A DNA stretch of 51,321 nucleotides from Methylobacter sp. (GTDB lineage Bacteria; Pseudomonadota; Gammaproteobacteria; Methylococcales; Methylomonadaceae), in contig NZ_JALOCF010000030.1 in the NCBI RefSeq assembly GCF_023227905.1, positions 1 through 51,321 on the forward strand, read 5' to 3'. Below are positions 50,999-51,321 of the stretch, piece by piece. The notes beneath the pieces were generated by a model that ran no database searches, had not been told where the DNA came from, and was given only the letters and a program-made list of their open reading frames with translations. Each line of letters starts with the position of its first letter. Position 1 is the stretch's first letter. Both the position numbers and the translations under genes were made by a program.

Positions 50999-51321
50999 TT
51001 ACATCTGGCGATGCATCTTTGCCATGCTTAAGTTCGCCTCGACGGCTTTCTCATAGGCGTTAATTAGCCACTGGCAATGGTCTTTAAAACTTTGTGCCTG
51101 TCTACCGTAGAGATAGCTTTTTGACTGGTACTGGCTAAGAAGCTTTTTATGCTCATCGACTTTAAGCTGCATTTCTTTCGCCGCTTCCTCATAGTGTTGC
51201 GCTAGCGCCTCGTGATCGGCTTTGGTTTCCGCGTTTTGTACGGCTTGACTCATATCCATCGGATGCGGGTTCATCTCGGCGCAAGCAGACAGTAATCCAA
51301 CAACCAAAAGCAGGGTAATCA
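50999..51321 (-). CDS. small lipoprotein of the metal island, intact copy, 5' end off the window
   Basis: The visible part starts within the signal (ITLLLVVGLLSAC, lipobox LSAC) and continues with AEMNPHPMDMSQAVQNAETK and a charged helical region to MHRQM and a stop. By comparison with the copy at 28544 about six N-terminal codons are missing beyond the window. No domain is recognised; the mature part is ~100 residues, rich in Lys, Glu, Tyr, Gln and His, predicted coiled-coil. Three copies in this island suggest a link with metal resistance, but no function can be assigned. Confidence 0.85.
   Translation of the reverse strand, partial: ITLLLVVGLLSACAEMNPHPMDMSQAVQNAETKADHEALAQHYEEAAKEMQLKVDEHKKLLSQYQSKSYLYGRQAQSFKDHCQWLINAYEKAVEANLSMAKMHRQM

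Noticed and set aside
1..51321. tRNA genes, CRISPR arrays and a phage attachment site
   Set aside because: I saw no cloverleaf with the T-loop GGTTCGAATCC, no repeat-spacer array and no integrase gene, so the island's means of entry is not visible here.

Overview
The window looks like chromosomal DNA of a gammaproteobacterium, most likely a methanotroph of the Methylococcaceae type. The first 126 bases are the 5' end of a 16S rRNA gene on the minus strand whose sequence fits that group, and the neighbouring order tyrS - M23 peptidase - anmK - erpA - argC is a usual gammaproteobacterial arrangement. The taxonomic call is an inference from a short 16S piece and gene order.

Host-type backbone (1-21343). 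An rrn operon starts here, with two strong tandem promoters and a boxA antiterminator. Housekeeping genes follow (tyrS, an M23 peptidase, anmK, erpA, argC, a quinone oxidoreductase and a sulfurtransferase). Next comes a sulfide-oxidation module at 8127-13987. It has a sigma-54 activator interrupted by one in-frame TAG, a well-formed -24/-12 promoter, a persulfide dioxygenase-rhodanese fusion, a type II (mitochondrial-like) sulfide:quinone oxidoreductase and a SulP transporter. A conserved membrane protein, an IS630 remnant, a gene-poor stretch with terminators and a possible sRNA, and the groups HIT, fliL-like, nagZ-hpt-MTI phosphorylase and slyD follow. At 21170-21343 a greB gene stops after 57 codons, exactly where homology ends, which I take as the left edge of an accessory region.

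Accessory region (21344-51321, running off the window). It begins with an AT-rich orphan gene that has a possible zinc ribbon. The rest is a mosaic metal-resistance island. (i) A minus-strand copper block carries a DUF411 protein, small His-rich proteins, the multicopper oxidase CopA, CopB, a DUF2934 protein, a lipoprotein pseudogene and a 1652-residue reading frame that joins a Ca-type P-type ATPase to a copper P1B ATPase. (ii) A cytochrome c lies divergent to the copRS two-component genes. The same 16-bp box ATTACATTTACGTAAT lies before both the cytochrome/copRS pair and the DUF411-led block. (iii) A mer operon (merR, merT, merP, a small Cys-Cys membrane protein, merA, a shortened merC) is followed by a G3E GTPase, an NrtS-like protein and a TSUP exporter. 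(iv) A cusCBA copper/silver efflux operon is translationally coupled to an HD-GYP protein. (v) A carboxymuconolactone-decarboxylase-like protein and a second, intact copy of the lipoprotein close the window.

The island shows repeated internal rearrangement. The start of the P-type ATPase gene and the lipoprotein occur twice (about 27.98-28.54 kb and 50.05-51.32 kb), a third lipoprotein remnant lies at 42.9-43.06 kb, and cusC directly follows the 58-codon ATPase stub. Several palindromic intergenic elements supply the last codons of genes (anmK, merC-like, probably nrtS). The most unusual observations are the tandem P-type ATPase fusion, whose junction carries an A AAA AAG slippery heptamer; the amber-interrupted sigma-54 activator facing an intact sigma-54 promoter; and the orphan AT-rich gene at the greB break.
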